A stretch of 7,885 nt of DNA from Aquificaceae bacterium (lineage in GTDB: Bacteria; Aquificota; Aquificia; Aquificales; Aquificaceae): positions 1 to 7,885 of the forward strand of contig WFYM01000076.1 of NCBI GenBank assembly GCA_015490115.1, in the 5' to 3' direction. Position numbers and translations under genes: made by a program. The stretch's first letter is position 1; each line of letters starts with the position of its first letter. Positions 5,983 through 7,885 of this stretch are shown in pieces. The notes under the pieces are model-generated. The model saw nothing but the letters and a program-made list of their open reading frames with translations. It was not told where the DNA came from and ran no database searches.

Positions 5983-6758
5983 ATGTGGTTGAGGGGTCCG
6001 TGACCTCTCCCGAGGTTCGGGTTCCTCTCTATGGCGGTTCTGACGAAGTCCTTGGCTTTCCTCACAGCCTTTTTCAGAGAGACTCTTCTGGCGAGGAGGG
6101 CGCACACAGCTGAGGAGAAGGTGCATCCCGTCCCGTGGGTGTTCTTCGTGTTTACCCTGTCGTCGACGAAGTAGTGGAACTCAGCACCGCCTTCGTAGTA
6201 AAGGTCTATGGCTTTTTGGGACTCCATGTGTCCCCCCTTTATGACAACAGCCCTCGGACCCATCTCGAGTATCTTCTTCGCACAGAGCTCCATATCCCTC
6301 ATGTTCCTTATCTTCTCACCGCAGAGGACCTCAGCTTCGGGTATGTTCGGCGTCACGAGAAGGGCTAAGGGGAATATCTCCCTGACGAGGGCGTCTATAC
6401 TCTCTTCTCTCAGGAGCGGGTCCCCGCTCTTCGCCTTGAAGACCGGGTCGACCACGAGCCTCGGTATCTTGAAGTCCTTTACAGCTTTTGCAACGGCAAT
6501 TACTATCTCCGTGTTCGAGAGCATACCCGTTTTTGCGGAGTCCACACCTATGTCTTCGACCACTACCCTTATCTGGTTGTAGACAAGCTCGGGGGGAAGG
6601 TCGAAGATGCCGAAGACCCCTTCCGTGTTCTGGACGGTTATAGAGGTTATAGCTGTCATTCCGTATACACCGAGGGCTGTGAAGGTTTTGAGATCCGCCT
6701 GGATCCCTGCCCCTCCTCCGCTGTCGGATCCCGCTATCGTAAGAGCCTTCGGGACCAT
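5940..6758 (-). CDS. thiD: Hydroxymethylpyrimidine / phosphomethylpyrimidine kinase
   Basis: ThiD phosphorylates HMP to HMP-P and then to HMP-PP, the pyrimidine half of thiamine, in the cytosol. The 272 residues fit the ribokinase-like family. AGSDSGGGAGIQADLKT at the N-terminus (9-25) is the family's substrate-binding region, with VQNT at 42-45. VVDPVF is at 102-107, VTPNIPEAE at 135-143, and the anion-hole motif HGTGC at 208-212 is followed by a helix. The ATG overlaps the upstream bamA stop by one base (TGATG), so translation is probably coupled, with only a G-run as a weak ribosome site. The protease gene starts inside its 3' end. No TPP riboswitch or other thiamine gene lies in the window, and none could sit directly before thiD. 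No defect was seen. Confidence 0.96.
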   Translation of the reverse strand: MVPKALTIAGSDSGGGAGIQADLKTFTALGVYGMTAITSITVQNTEGVFGIFDLPPELVYNQIRVVVEDIGVDSAKTGMLSNTEIVIAVAKAVKDFKIPRLVVDPVFKAKSGDPLLREESIDALVREIFPLALLVTPNIPEAEVLCGEKIRNMRDMELCAKKILEMGPRAVVIKGGHMESQKAIDLYYEGGAEFHYFVDDRVNTKNTHGTGCTFSSAVCALLARRVSLKKAVRKAKDFVRTAIERNPNLGRGHGPLNHMWNIEPCVEEFLRS

Positions 6759-7885
6759 CAGAAGAACCCCCCAAGAATAAAATGTATCCTCGAGGGGGAT
6801 GTGTCCCCGGGGACCTTCCTCGTCTTGAAAGCCCAGTCTATCCTTATAGGAGCTATCGGCGTTACAAACCTTATGCCTACACCGTATCCCCCCCTCCAGT
6901 TTTTAGGGTCGAGGTCCTCGAACCTATCAGCCCCTATGCCCGTGTCGAAAAAAGTAGCCACGTAAAAAACCCTGTGCAGGGGGTAGCTGATCTCGAAGTT
7001 GAAGAAGAGCTGTTTCGTTGAGCCTATCGGCTGGTTGTTCACGTCCAAGGTCCCAGCCATCCCGTAGTTGTAGCCCCTTATTGTGAAGTCACCACCTACG
7101 AAGAACCTCTCGTCGAGGGGAACGACAGCCCCGCCGTAAGGCTCCACTATACCGAAGGTTCCCCTCGCGGAAAATACCGTCCGGGTCTCGAAGTAGGTGT
7201 CCTTGATGAACTTGGAAGCTGAGAAGACCACCCTGTGGAACTTCTCGGTCCCTCCGAGGACGGGAACACCGGCGGAGTAAGAAAACTCCACAAGGGAACC
7301 TTCGGTCGGAAAGAGGAAGTAGTCCCTCGTGTCCCTCCTTATAGAGAATATCAGCTTCCTCGACTCTCTCCTTCCCGCCTGTGCCCTTATTATCGGCGAT
7401 GCGGAGGGGTCTATGTCCGAATACCTTATCCTCTGAAAGCTCAGACCCGCAGACCACCTCCAGTATTCCCAGAACTCCCTCGAGAAGGTTGTGCTAATTC
7501 CGGTCCTTTCTACCGTGTAGGTCACGTACTGGATCCTCCTGTCGAATAGGGAGAGGGTAAGGTCAACGGGTCTTCTCATGAACCACTTATCTACATAAGA
7601 CAAAGAGTTGTCCCTGTATTGGCTACCATAGCTCAGCGATAAATTTAGTATATCACCCGTCCCCATGAAGTTTCCCTTCCTTACGGATACAAACCCGGAG
7701 AGCCTCGTCACCTCGTTGTAGGAGAGACCTACCGAGAACTGTCCCGTGAACCTCTCCCTTATCTTGACGAGGAGATCCCAGTTCTTCTCATCGACTTGAA
7801 AGGGCTGGATCTGGACCTCCTCGTAGTAGCCGAGGTTGAGGATCCTCGTCCTCGATCTCTGGAGAGCTTTTTTTGTTGCAAGCTC
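6758..7885 (-). CDS. bamA: Outer-membrane assembly factor BamA, C-terminal part (5' end outside window)
   Basis: BamA (Omp85 family) inserts beta-barrel proteins into the outer membrane. The frame stays open to the right edge, giving 375 residues with no start. A GTG at 7711 is internal (Val59), not the start. Residues 1-48 are the end of the last POTRA domain (SRTRILNLGYYEEVQIQPF). The rest is the 16-strand barrel domain, beginning near GQFSVGLSYNE and including the KGNFMGTGD hairpin. RRDTRDYFLFPTEG, the loop-6 motif IRGY (Arg270-Gly271-Tyr272), the FFDTG strand and PIAPIRIDWAF follow. The last residue is Phe375, the usual C-terminal signal of outer-membrane barrels. The related TamA/Omp85 paralogues are possible, but this pattern fits BamA best. 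thiD follows with a one-base overlap. Confidence 0.92.
   Translation of the reverse strand, partial: ELATKKALQRSRTRILNLGYYEEVQIQPFQVDEKNWDLLVKIRERFTGQFSVGLSYNEVTRLSGFVSVRKGNFMGTGDILNLSLSYGSQYRDNSLSYVDKWFMRRPVDLTLSLFDRRIQYVTYTVERTGISTTFSREFWEYWRWSAGLSFQRIRYSDIDPSASPIIRAQAGRRESRKLIFSIRRDTRDYFLFPTEGSLVEFSYSAGVPVLGGTEKFHRVVFSASKFIKDTYFETRTVFSARGTFGIVEPYGGAVVPLDERFFVGGDFTIRGYNYGMAGTLDVNNQPIGSTKQLFFNFEISYPLHRVFYVATFFDTGIGADRFEDLDPKNWRGGYGVGIRFVTPIAPIRIDWAFKTRKVPGDTSPSRIHFILGGFF

Noticed and set aside
5983..6126. Longer N-terminus for the CPBP protease, starting with the ATG at 6126
   Set aside because: This stretch is the thiD coding sequence read in another frame. It gives a charged, Arg/Pro/Glu-rich segment unlike the hydrophobic N-terminus of the family, and thiD is intact across it.
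6759..6790. TPP riboswitch or regulatory leader before thiD
   Set aside because: thiD starts on the last base of the bamA stop codon, so there is no space for a leader, and no conserved riboswitch core is visible.
7709..7711. GTG at 7711 as the start of a 317-residue outer-membrane protein
   Set aside because: The frame is open upstream to the window edge and encodes a recognisable POTRA end and first barrel strand, so this is an internal Val of bamA.

Overview
The window reads as ordinary, very compact chromosomal sequence from a thermophilic bacterium, most likely a member of the Aquificales (Aquifex/Hydrogenobacter/Thermocrinis type). The grounds are: proteins rich in Glu, Lys, Arg and Val; Arg written mostly as AGG/AGA and Ile often as ATA; purine-loaded coding strands; intergenic gaps of 58 bp or less; and a Gram-negative outer-membrane protein (BamA). 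Genus is inferred from protein style, not from a marker gene. No RNA gene, insertion sequence, CRISPR array, integrase or phage gene was seen, and there is no gene-free stretch longer than 58 bp.

Layout from right to left. On the minus strand, 7885-5455 holds the C-terminal part of bamA (cut by the window edge), thiD (TGATG overlap with bamA) and a CPBP-family membrane protease that starts inside the end of thiD. The protease gene runs 60 bp into the 3' end of aroD, which is on the plus strand (4861-5514). aroD is divergent from coaE, with only 11 bp between the two ATG codons. The minus strand then carries coaE (4849-4259), a THEP1-type nucleoside triphosphatase overlapping it by TTGA (4262-3744), a 58-bp AT-rich gap with a promoter-like sequence and a perfect 16-bp dyad, copA (3685-1649), a 24-bp gap, and serA (1624-32). 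A further minus-strand gene may begin at the left edge.

The genes do not form one pathway. They are housekeeping functions packed together: outer-membrane assembly (bamA), thiamine pyrimidine phosphorylation (thiD), shikimate pathway (aroD), the last step of CoA synthesis (coaE), NTP hydrolysis of unclear purpose (THEP1), copper export (copA) and the first step of serine synthesis (serA). This mixing of unrelated functions in tight operons is typical of Aquificales.

I found no convincing novel system. The best second-look items are at the level of gene expression. Genes that appear to be first in a transcript (copA, coaE, aroD) lack a Shine-Dalgarno sequence and have promoter-like -10 elements almost touching the ATG, which suggests leaderless mRNAs. 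The internal genes serA and THEP1 instead start with TTG behind very strong Shine-Dalgarno sequences. Others are the dyad upstream of copA and the antisense 3' overlap of aroD with the protease gene.
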